DNA from: a virus
Length of the DNA stretch: 64,000 bases
Strand: one strand, 5' to 3'
Virus record (IMG/VR): IMGVR_UViG_3300021363_000005
Location: 1-64,000 of that record
Part shown: piece by piece, positions 18,501-24,572 of the stretch
Position numbering within the stretch: the stretch's first letter is position 1
Layout: each line of letters starts with the position of its first letter
Made by a program: the position numbers and the translations under genes
Notes under the pieces: model-generated
What the model saw: only the letters and a program-made list of their open reading frames with translations
Told to the model about the DNA's origin: nothing
Database searches by the model: none

Positions 18501-21133
18501 TCCCGCTCACCCGGCGCGGCAACTGGGCGACATTTGGCCGGTTCAAGCTGGGTGAGGGCGGCGACAATGGCGAGCGTCCGCTGGCGGAGCGCGACACGCA
18601 CGGTCGCGACGTCGACGAAGGCGTACGCATGTTCGACACCCGCGAGGCGGCCGAGGCGTTTGAGCAGCGCATGCAGGATAAGTTCGGCATCAGCCAGCTC
18701 GATGGCGGCGAGTGGTTCATCGATAAGGCGACCGGCAAGCGGGCGCGCGAGTACACCGAGGAGGAACTGCGCCAGCTGCAGGACAAGACCCCCGATCTCA
18801 ACAACCGGTTGCTCAGGGCCAAGGAGGTCGAGCCCGGCATCGTCGAGGAAGGGCCCAACCGCTACGAGAAAAAATTCTGGGTCAAGATGCAGCCTAAGCT
18901 GCTGGAATTTCACGACAGCCGTGGCGAGGCCGATGCCAGTGCAGCGGCGTGGCGCGCCAAGCACGGTGCCGACATCGAGGTCAGCAACGCCGAACAGGTT
19001 CATCGCGGCAGCGGCAAGGAGAACGAGAAGTACGCCAGCTCGCAGATGCAGAAGCTGATCGACCGCGTCGAGACCACCGACACCTACCGGGGGCTCAGCA
19101 CCGACCAGCAGGCGGCGCTCAAGAGCGCGCTCACCTTGCAGGCGGCCAAGCTCAGTCTGCGGCGCGGCGTGCGTCAGTCGTTCAAGCCGCGCGACTACGT
19201 GGCCGGTGTCGACCCTGAAAACTTGATGCACAACTTCATGGACTACTCCGGGCAGACGGCGGGTTATCTCGCCAACACCCGGCACTATGTCGAGATGGCC
19301 GAGGCGAAGGCGTCGCTCGATAAGTTCATGGCCGACAGCCGCTACGAAAAAGACCCGGTCAGCACGCTGCACCAGCGGACCCGCGACGAGCTCTACCGGC
19401 GGTCCGACACGCCGGCCGAGAGCAACGTCAACACGCCGTTCGACAAGGTGGTCGACGGCGTCTTGAAGATGTCGATGTTCAGCCGGCTGGCTGGCTTCTC
19501 CTATTACGTCATCAACTCGACCGAGCCGGTGGCGCTGGGCGCGCCGATCATGATGGATCGCCACGGCCCCGGCCGGGTGGCGGCCGAGATGGCGAAATCC
19601 TACCGCATGATCGGTCCGCTCAAGATGGCGGCGGCTGCCGGGCGCGATGCCTACCGGGCGTTCCGGGGTCGCACTGAGGAGTTCGACGCCAACGGCAACC
19701 CAACCGTCTTCACCGACTACAAGAAAGTTTTCGAGAAGTCGGTGGCTCAGCAGGCTGATCGTGCCGGTCTAGAAGATTTCATCAATCAGGTGCAGAAGGC
19801 CGGGCTGTTCGAGTCGTCGGCCAGCATCGAGTACCAGCGCATGATCAAGGGCCCGGCGGTGCCGTCGGGTACTTTCGACAAAGCCCAGAACTGGGCAAGC
19901 AACGTCTTCCAAGGGGCCAACACCGCCGTCGAAAACCTTAACCGGTTCGTCACGGGCGTGACCGCTTACCGGCTGGAACGGCAGCGGCTGGGCAACGCTG
20001 AGGATGCCCATCAGAAGGCGGTCGATTACGCGACCGACGTGATGTACCGCACCAATGGCGACTATCGCGATTGGAACTCACCCTCGCTGCTGACCAAGGG
20101 GCCGATTGGCAGGTTGGCCGGGCAGTACAAGAAGTACCCGCAGCGCGTGCTGGCGAGCTACATCGAGGGTGCCGCTGCCTCGCTGAAACTGCTGACCAAG
20201 GAGGGCAGGACCGAAGAGAACATGCAGAAGGCGAAGCGTCTGGTCGCCATGACGGTGGTGCAGATTGGTGCCGCTGGCGTGCTCGGCCTGCCGACCGACA
20301 TTCTCAAGATCCCGATGAACACGCTTTACCTCAGCGGTGCGACCAGCGTCACGGGCGACGACGCTGAGAACTGGTTCCGGGGCAAGATGTTGAGCCAGTT
20401 CGGCCCGATGGGGCAGGTCATCACTGATGGTCTATCGCGTCTGACGCCGGTCGATGTTGCCAGCCGCATGGGCCTGTCCGGCTCAATCATCTATGGCTCG
20501 CCGTCGTCGCGTAAACCGGCCGACGTGATGGGCGCGGCCGTGGGGGTGATGCTCGGCTCGGGCGGCACCATGGCGCGCGACATGTTGAAGGGCGTCCAGC
20601 TGCTCAGTCAGTCGGCCAAGGCCAAATTGGATGGTGCTGACGCCGAGAGTTACAAACTTCTGATGCAGGGGCTGCGCTACACCATCCCGGTGCGCGCGCT
20701 GGCCGATCTGCTCGCGGCTACCGAGGCTGACGTCACGACGTCGACGTCGGGTCGCCCGCTGCGCGCGCCGTTGACCGATAGCCAGAGTGCCATCCGGGCG
20801 CTGGGTTTCCGGCCGACCGACGTGACACTGGCTGGCGAGGCGAAGGCGCGGGTCAAAGGCGCGGCCGACCGCTACACCGCCGAGCGCAATCGCCTGATCC
20901 AAGAGTGGGTGACGTCACCGCCGGCTGACCGGCGCTCGGTGCAGAAGGAGATCGACGACTTTAATCGGGTCTACACCAAGGGATCACAGCGCATTACGCG
21001 CGACGATCAGGTGAAGGCGATTGAAACGCGTCGCAAGGCCGAGAAGGCACCGTCCGGCGAGATGGGTCTGCCGCTCAATGCACGCACGCGCGCGTTCCTG
21101 CAGGATGAACCGACCTATGGGAGAGCACGATGA
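12503..21133 (+). CDS. Giant polyvalent virion protein with HExxH motif
   Basis: 2876 residues from the ATG at 12503 (TGATG overlap; an upstream in-frame ATG at 12455 lies inside the previous gene). Order: hydrophobic Gly/Ala segment near residues 130-170 (ITPLIPMVAGAVLTGGTSLA); Pro-rich disordered region ~310-550; long charged helices; VVHEHVHAATEHLL at ~1588, an HExxH zinc-protease-like site; more helical sequence; a C-terminal region with FSRLAGFSYYVINSTEP and QYKKYPQRVLASYIEG, typical of the large polyvalent proteins found in podoviruses and prophages. Presumably packaged in the head and ejected with the DNA. A P2 palindrome is embedded at 14085 and a P1-like sequence at 17100. Confidence 0.75.
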   Translation: MQNEFTKPGFLSGIRDPTEAAPEDTNTRSWGQFGADTAIGLAKPLVGAARTVTQGARMGLDELPPEARPEWLGDAAHGPVADVDRSLGSAEKWLDDQRSARDKALDTDSPFPGPDQRSFWREPIASTVHQITPLIPMVAGAVLTGGTSLAAQAGVAATFGLLGVGSSLSQLRDASEQMPIDELRKLPQYQEFNGDEQAARNKVFKDSVDLKTEAATFIVNGATFGAFLQGIGSPAKKALAQRLKSMLIGGTEGAGIGAAQGAVSSYGEELGKVRRGEQESIDPAKVAESTESGTAFGLPMGLHHFVSPHRPGQKPSEEPPAPTSTPLDTDVKSVATQALQTDTPPPEPTMSPFGGDTGVPGPQQAPSAPLPPEFPNIERPGLPQPGDFPPSSSPGPPPPPAGPSPPIPGAGGGGGGAPPVGGAPMSTRSRTGVPGPARAPTEPLAPRFAEIERPGLPSPGDFGAEPEPAVPSSPVAAPRPAPAEAAVAAPARPAPVVAREEPAAGPTAARVAAREIPQGGGEGVTPGVTPEVRQEARAEPRRETTITPGAETAIAPVTQRAEHAPVTLGETLSEEAQAHMARAREQAETAQNERNAKTVAARTGRTMERTGKVKTGVERALEVALKAWKASKEKTAEGWQTLRRQAINVEAGRVAAGLRAKGYLNQIGERPVTPGGVAREVERIRTRGQPRKAPAADTNEVLTPEEVSFANRLDELHRRITPDMPQLQYRATIRPMLAEARRLDAARHENGQPAIFERALPKPPGIARSLEHQFNDHAHRLELLRHLSPDEFANSEVVRSTLQKMADINEKRVPQRAIMRPTEPEIDTVSGQLVRREQPPEPTGFRPQPHTEYRPLPTPSWVSEKLAQAHTQTAPSIIEHQPYAEAVASLAGRQYPRLPAQLPTGTAEVRRMRSEATAAGQRHDVGTVYPQGAATPGRGKERPLTSAQFEREQEAHRVKTAAGTPHGEELRREAGHAQRELTPTEARELAAAKLAEEREKGTERREHLGEIPKEEDLNTLVDQALGKKEGAAATQTTRSKHTQMREIIIEHSINSVLKKHFGAELENLRSMMDRLQIGLPPIKPAELAALEAQGVTGGRKSQAIRAGKPVAPRELVSRPKRGSALTGAALDQAVVKRIMEIAGEHVPKTLGKEQAAALKVDPARFGLRLEAEEKPRGTRESFKALREEHESALIDWQNKVFDQITAGYELKPVLEEIIATAKRITAEQRQQRGITGQSIKTWIPNGRDARTADGRIFKKYNAGHAEEKATHFNMLADIMNADEQIRLAQAAAPTVDAFDHMRAPDVQRVIGQLIPELGKLGSDWRLYEGGMAKAINEERRAKSEEVTERMKGVRPAEGGDEETRAEIPETAPSAEEQMLAAEPTFETEGDRRARENRNKREWQDMIAAQRPSTQVSGARVVGTRAKGAFEKIPKTEELPPGEGRKLSGAELEEAKQRLLANRRNRPTDGPPPETAGEYRAEVQGAREALATDDPQHPLISDHEPAAASLDRAKDIIKRGEAGDVSSFITPEFIDKLSTVNAGVRVLHAPVEVVAGERGEGQAFYQPDKDRIVLSNNVSSGDYVKNVVHEHVHAATEHLLDSDAAFRSEVEDLRQRAEAHAKQAGVTNQRLLYGLRDPHEFLSESQSNPEFRAMLGRASAPSRGVIQGAKNVINALYRSIRDAWRRVVGEKDGDTALDVLFRDTSSVLGRTDKLVAKTLDRLAMEGRQPGGTAEGRRYSPLTDKVAATASRVGKDAWSAVAQSPKFDIGMSLHSTMDLARRGVKDFQGHALKVAQVMARKATERGRIIKEQDQPKLLRTAKWLNGLNKDMRIKVEKFLTDETMHGAHADVALNDPKNKHISLFEPFNEAGPKPWALRDAQVHRMHEGMRERYNELTQVPGFVENRAALHKFFADRETEIRHEVTKALTEHLGILPASADTPRLKAAAIEVIQKHILNEKMDVGEKQRLEAIKSEAGRSNFRDVVARIRRTPELNRLAGPYIPLTRRGNWATFGRFKLGEGGDNGERPLAERDTHGRDVDEGVRMFDTREAAEAFEQRMQDKFGISQLDGGEWFIDKATGKRAREYTEEELRQLQDKTPDLNNRLLRAKEVEPGIVEEGPNRYEKKFWVKMQPKLLEFHDSRGEADASAAAWRAKHGADIEVSNAEQVHRGSGKENEKYASSQMQKLIDRVETTDTYRGLSTDQQAALKSALTLQAAKLSLRRGVRQSFKPRDYVAGVDPENLMHNFMDYSGQTAGYLANTRHYVEMAEAKASLDKFMADSRYEKDPVSTLHQRTRDELYRRSDTPAESNVNTPFDKVVDGVLKMSMFSRLAGFSYYVINSTEPVALGAPIMMDRHGPGRVAAEMAKSYRMIGPLKMAAAAGRDAYRAFRGRTEEFDANGNPTVFTDYKKVFEKSVAQQADRAGLEDFINQVQKAGLFESSASIEYQRMIKGPAVPSGTFDKAQNWASNVFQGANTAVENLNRFVTGVTAYRLERQRLGNAEDAHQKAVDYATDVMYRTNGDYRDWNSPSLLTKGPIGRLAGQYKKYPQRVLASYIEGAAASLKLLTKEGRTEENMQKAKRLVAMTVVQIGAAGVLGLPTDILKIPMNTLYLSGATSVTGDDAENWFRGKMLSQFGPMGQVITDGLSRLTPVDVASRMGLSGSIIYGSPSSRKPADVMGAAVGVMLGSGGTMARDMLKGVQLLSQSAKAKLDGADAESYKLLMQGLRYTIPVRALADLLAATEADVTTSTSGRPLRAPLTDSQSAIRALGFRPTDVTLAGEAKARVKGAADRYTAERNRLIQEWVTSPPADRRSVQKEIDDFNRVYTKGSQRITRDDQVKAIETRRKAEKAPSGEMGLPLNARTRAFLQDEPTYGRAR

Positions 21134-21990
21134 CTGATCCTGTTCCCATCGCTCCCCCTCACCAACTGCCCGGGCAGAGCATGGATATGTTCCATGGCGA
21201 CGAACAGCCGCTGCAGACCTTTCAGCAAGGTGGTGCGGTCGGAAACTTCGACGAGGCAAAGCGTAAGCTGTTCCTGTCACCGCAGGAGCAGAACGCTTAC
21301 AAGTTGCACCTGCACAATCTGTGGTCCGACGATGGCTATAGTCACCCTGATGGTGGCCGGTCGTCGTATTACATGACACCGCACGAAGAGAACGGCAGGC
21401 ACTATGCGTTGCCGGGTGTCGCTGAGGGCCGTCTGCTTTCCAGACCTGAGTCGGTTGACCGGGCTCGAACACAGGGTCTCGACAACTTTCCCTCTTATGG
21501 ATCGTACGACGAACTCAGCAAACGCTATGGCGATCTGCACGGCTACATGGAGAAAGACACCAACGACTGGGAGCGCGTGCGCTCCGGTCCGCTGCAGGCA
21601 GGCGAGACCGAGATCACCGAAGGCTACGCACAGGGTGGTCGGGTGCAGGGTGAGGGCGAGGACGACCGGGTTGAACCGACTGACGAGGAACGGGCGCGCA
21701 ACAGCAAGACGATGGACGACATCGGTGCCGGGCGTCTCAAGGTGCCGGAGTATCAGGGTCGCGACTTCGCCCCGCGTCCGGTCGGCCCACAGAGTGATCA
21801 GGATTTCGAGCCGCGCCGCACGAAAATCCAGCAGCAGATGGACGACCCCGAACACGGTGCGTGGCACGACGACAGTAAGTATCAGATCTACACCCCGCAC
21901 CCGTCATTCTTTGCCGAGGTCGATCCGCGCGATCTCGTGGCGCACTTCGACAAACATCATCCCGAGGATCATAAACTCAACTTGCCATAG
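21130..21990 (+). CDS. Virion-region protein with GG-V motifs
   Basis: 286 residues, ATGA-coupled to the giant gene. Contains FQQGGAVGNFDEAKRK and YAQGGRVQGEGEDD, the short motif repeated in several other virion-region proteins here. The segment RPESVDRARTQGLDNFPSYGSYDEL and C-terminal IYTPHPSFFAEVDPRDLVAHF look ordered. No family recognised. Confidence 0.6.
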   Translation: MTDPVPIAPPHQLPGQSMDMFHGDEQPLQTFQQGGAVGNFDEAKRKLFLSPQEQNAYKLHLHNLWSDDGYSHPDGGRSSYYMTPHEENGRHYALPGVAEGRLLSRPESVDRARTQGLDNFPSYGSYDELSKRYGDLHGYMEKDTNDWERVRSGPLQAGETEITEGYAQGGRVQGEGEDDRVEPTDEERARNSKTMDDIGAGRLKVPEYQGRDFAPRPVGPQSDQDFEPRRTKIQQQMDDPEHGAWHDDSKYQIYTPHPSFFAEVDPRDLVAHFDKHHPEDHKLNLP

Positions 21991-21997
21991 GAGGGCT

Positions 21998-22012
21998 TGA
22001 CATGAAGTCAAC
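21998..22012. promoter_or_regulatory. P1-like site over a start codon
   Basis: TTGACATGAAGTCAA, one change from P1. The ATG at 22002 lies inside it; TAGGAGGGC is immediately upstream. Confidence 0.5.
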
Positions 22013-22160
22013 GACGAAGACGACCAGCAAGCTGGTGTCGAGCAAGCCCCTGCCGAGCATGTTCTCCGGCCAAGTCGCCGTGGGCGGCGGTGCGATGAAC
22101 ATTGTCGGCCCCGGCTCGACGCCGCCGCTCAAGGACTACAAAAAGGAAGGAGCCACCTGA
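22002..22160 (+). CDS. 52-residue basic protein
   Basis: MKSTTKTTSKLVSSKPLPSM...; Lys/Ser/Thr-rich start and PGSTPPLKDYKKEGAT end. RBS GGAGGGCTTGAC precedes ATG, and TGA overlaps the next ATG. Too short for functional assignment; resembles small proteins clustered near podovirus ejection genes. Confidence 0.6.
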   Translation: MKSTTKTTSKLVSSKPLPSMFSGQVAVGGGAMNIVGPGSTPPLKDYKKEGAT

Positions 22161-22369
22161 TGGCGACCTATCGCGGCGGCGAGGTGCCGGTGCCCGACCG
22201 GCTCGACGAAGATCTAAAACTGGTCGGCCAGAAGCTGGGCGGCATGGAGAATGTCGAGGAGGAACTTAATCTGCCTCCTTCGGCTGAACCGGACTACGAA
22301 CCGAAGCCCGGTCAGAAGGGTTACGGTTCTTCAACCCACGTCACTTTCAAATACAAACACGGAGGCTAA
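22160..22369 (+). CDS. 69-residue unknown protein
   Basis: MATYRGGEVPVPDRLDEDLK...; RBS AAGGAGCCACCTG. Acidic middle and a Gly/Thr/Lys-rich end. Coupled to both neighbours. No domain recognised. Confidence 0.6.
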   Translation: MATYRGGEVPVPDRLDEDLKLVGQKLGGMENVEEELNLPPSAEPDYEPKPGQKGYGSSTHVTFKYKHGG

Positions 22370-22370
22370 C

Positions 22371-22610
22371 ATGGCCAAAGGCGCTCCCCCTCCCTTCCTG
22401 CGCGGCAAGGGTGCTGCCGCTGCACCGCCGGCACGTGGCAGCATGGGCCGTCCACCGCCTGCGCCGCCGCGTCGCGCACCGCCGCCGATGGCCCCGCCAG
22501 CTGGACCGCCGCCGATGGATCCTACGATGGCCGGGGCACCGGCTTTCAACAAAGGTGGCAAGGTCGGCGGGTCGTTCCCCAAAGGCAAGCAGGCAAAGAT
22601 GCCTCGCTAA
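22371..22610 (+). CDS. Pro-rich 79-residue protein
   Basis: MAKGAPPPFLRGKGAAAAPP...; start chosen at 22371 because GGAGG lies 5 nt upstream. Pro/Ala/Arg/Met low complexity, then FNKGGKVGGSFPKGKQAKMPR, another instance of the F-x-x-GG-x-V motif. The stop is part of a P2 palindrome. Confidence 0.6.
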   Translation: MAKGAPPPFLRGKGAAAAPPARGSMGRPPPAPPRRAPPPMAPPAGPPPMDPTMAGAPAFNKGGKVGGSFPKGKQAKMPR

Positions 22611-22622
22611 CTCCGGAGGTTG
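22608..22622. promoter_or_regulatory. P2-like palindrome acting as RBS
   Basis: TAACTCCGGAGGTTG: carries the previous stop (TAA) and the GGAGG Shine-Dalgarno of the 56-residue membrane gene. Confidence 0.5.
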
Positions 22623-22624
22623 CC

Positions 22625-22795
22625 ATGACACGCGGTCTGATCTTCTGGGTGCTGATGCTGATCTGGTTGGTGTTCGGCGTCGTCTGGCACTTTGGCATGA
22701 TCGGTACGTTCGGCCCGCTCGGCGGCATATTCCTGATCTTCGTCCTGTTCTTCTGTCTGGGTTGGCAGGTGTTCGGTCCGCCGATCAGAGGGTAG
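22625..22795 (+). CDS. 56-residue membrane protein
   Basis: Two hydrophobic helices: residues 4-24 (GLIFWVLMLIWLVFGVVW) and 30-49 (GPLGGIFLIFVLFFCLGW), joined by a short GT-containing turn. RBS CCGGAGGTTGCC. Size and topology would also suit a small holin or antiholin; there is no direct proof. Confidence 0.6.
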   Translation: MTRGLIFWVLMLIWLVFGVVWHFGMIGTFGPLGGIFLIFVLFFCLGWQVFGPPIRG

Positions 22796-22840
22796 CCATG
22801 CCCAAAACACACGGACAAAGCTAAAGGAGGAGAATACCTC

Positions 22841-22981
22841 ATGCCCCGAGTGCTTGAAGACCTGCGCAAGAAAATCGCCGAGGGCAATCCCAAACTCAGC
22901 AAGTCCAGCACCTATGCGATTGCCACTAGCCAGCTGCAGAAGCAAGGCAAGCTGCCTAGGGCGAAAGACAAGAAGAAATGA
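22841..22981 (+). CDS. 46-residue basic protein
   Basis: MPRVLEDLRKKIAEGNPKLS...KAKDKKK-type sequence with STYAIATSQLQKQGKL. Good RBS (AAGGAGGAGAATACCTC) and ATGA coupling to the HNH gene. The SSTYAIAT-x-x-LQKQGKL pattern is common in tiny phage proteins of unknown role. Confidence 0.55.
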   Translation: MPRVLEDLRKKIAEGNPKLSKSSTYAIATSQLQKQGKLPRAKDKKK

Positions 22982-23223
22982 CGGCACCCTCGGGGCGTGT
23001 CTACTCGGCCTACGACCGCGCCTATCAGAAGCGGCCGGAAATTATGAAAGAACATGCCGAACGGTTGAAGGCGCGACGGCACATGGTTGCGCGCTACGGC
23101 AAGGAAGCGTTAAAAGGAAAGGATGTTGATCACGTCGTCGCGCTCAAGGGCGGCGGATCGAACGAGCCCAGCAACTGGCGGCTGCGCCCGATCAGCGAGA
23201 ACCGTGCTGATAAAACCTACTAG
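22978..23223 (+). CDS. HNH endonuclease, short
   Basis: 81 residues. C-terminal DVDHVVALKGGGSNEPSNWRL is an HNH-type beta-beta-alpha metal site (D-H, then N). The arm MVARYGKEALKGK precedes it. Lies among virion genes; small HNH nucleases of this sort often act in packaging or are free-standing selfish nucleases. Which applies here is not shown. Confidence 0.75.
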   Translation: MTAPSGRVYSAYDRAYQKRPEIMKEHAERLKARRHMVARYGKEALKGKDVDHVVALKGGGSNEPSNWRLRPISENRADKTY

Positions 23224-23231
23224 GAGAGCCG

Positions 23232-24404
23232 ATGACCCCCCCATATCGGATGATCGATCAGGCGACGGGCGAAGTTGCCACCGGACCAAACGGCGAAAAG
23301 TGGGAGAACATGGATGTGCCGCCCGGCAACATCATGGAGCTCTACAACACCACCGATAACACTACCTACTGGCCGCGCGTCTCGCCCAGCCAGATCGTGC
23401 GTCCCGGCGGCGATCCGCCGCCCGACCCGACGCCACCCGATCCTCCAACCCCACCTTCAGGAGCCGGCATGGACAAGCCCACCAACGAGCAACAGCTGCG
23501 CGACGCGCTCAACACCTATAAAAACGAAAACTATGTTGGCATGCTTGACCCGACGACGCAGGTCGAGATCAGCGCGCCGATCCAGATCGACTGCGGCGGC
23601 AACGCTGGCTACCCGTGGGGCGTCAACGGCAACTACGCCAAGTTCATTTACAAGGGTCACGGCGGCGACGTGCTGCTGTTCAACGGGGTTGCTGGTTCAG
23701 GCAATGTCGGCCTCACGGTTAAAAACCTGCTGATCGAGGGCGGCGACAGCGGCAACATGGGCGGCGGCGGCGCGGCCTCGTGCCTGCGCGTCTCGGCCCC
23801 GCTCGGCGACAACGGCTCGATCTACCGCTTCCACATCGAGAACTTGTTCGCCTTGGGTGCAGTCAACGGCCTGATCCTCGAAGGCGGCGTGTTCGAGGGC
23901 GAGGTGCGCGGTGCTTACATCGAGAAGTGCACGGGCGACGGCTTCCTGATGCGCCACCTACCCAACATCTCTGGTGCCAAGAACCCCATTGTCTCCAACA
24001 TCCTGATCTGGCACCTCAACTCGAGCCGCAATTTCGGCGCAGGACTGCGCACCGTCTACTCGGTCAACCTGATCGGCGGCAGCTTCATCCTCAATGGCGG
24101 TGGTGGCTGCGTCGCGCCCGACGGCATCCGCTATGCGGCGGCCTGCAATGGCGAGAACACGGGCGGCCAGAACCAGTGCGTGTTCGACGTGCCGTCGAAC
24201 GGCTACGGCTCGGTCATCTCGGGTGGCGGCGAGGCGTCGTCGGACGGCCAGACTCGCTGCCGCAAGTGGACGGGCAGCGAGTGGGTCGACGTCGGCAAGC
24301 CGCTGCTCTACTTCGCGGCTGTTGGGCCGGGCGTGATCGTCAACGAGGCCCACGTGAGCTACTACGGCGGTGGCGCTAATCCGATGTCGGTGTTGAAGCC
24401 GTAG
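23232..24404 (+). CDS. Tail spike with right-handed beta-helix
   Basis: 390 residues. N-terminal ~75 residues form a small head (ATGPNGEKWENMDVPPGNIMELYN) and a Pro-rich linker; the rest is a series of short strands with VKNLLIEGGDSGN, FHIENLFALGAVNGLILEGG, NLIGGSFILNGGG, as in pectate-lyase-like beta-helices. No catalytic pair can be assigned by eye. Last gene of the rightward block; its end overlaps the convergent gene by 29 nt. A polysaccharide-binding or depolymerase spike is the likely role. Confidence 0.65.
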   Translation: MTPPYRMIDQATGEVATGPNGEKWENMDVPPGNIMELYNTTDNTTYWPRVSPSQIVRPGGDPPPDPTPPDPPTPPSGAGMDKPTNEQQLRDALNTYKNENYVGMLDPTTQVEISAPIQIDCGGNAGYPWGVNGNYAKFIYKGHGGDVLLFNGVAGSGNVGLTVKNLLIEGGDSGNMGGGGAASCLRVSAPLGDNGSIYRFHIENLFALGAVNGLILEGGVFEGEVRGAYIEKCTGDGFLMRHLPNISGAKNPIVSNILIWHLNSSRNFGAGLRTVYSVNLIGGSFILNGGGGCVAPDGIRYAAACNGENTGGQNQCVFDVPSNGYGSVISGGGEASSDGQTRCRKWTGSEWVDVGKPLLYFAAVGPGVIVNEAHVSYYGGGANPMSVLKP

Positions 24405-24558
24405 CCTCTAGGTTTAAGAGCTCGACGATCCGGTGCATCAGCACCGGATCGTCACCGTGCACCAGTTCACCGTCGCCCGACCGATAGATGGCGTAGTCGG
24501 TGGTGTAGCCACCGTTCGACTGACGGACGGTTCGTTCGACACGATAGTGTGCACTCAT
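24376..24558 (-). CDS. 60-residue unknown protein
   Basis: MSAHYRVERTVRQSNGGYTTDYAIYR...; a small beta-hairpin plus helix. RBS CAGGAGAGACCC. Last gene of the leftward block. Contains a 13-bp perfect inverted repeat in its coding sequence that sits just after the spike stop on the other strand. Confidence 0.65.
   Translation of the reverse strand: MSAHYRVERTVRQSNGGYTTDYAIYRSGDGELVHGDDPVLMHRIVELLNLEATASTPTSD
24424..24453 (+). terminator. Strong hairpin after the spike gene
   Basis: 13-bp perfect stem (GACGATCCGGTGC / GCACCGGATCGTC) with loop ATCA, starting 20 nt after the spike stop. No U-run follows, so intrinsic termination is not certain; RNA protection or convergent transcription control are alternatives. 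Confidence 0.4.
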
Positions 24559-24572
24559 GGGTCTCTCCTGTT

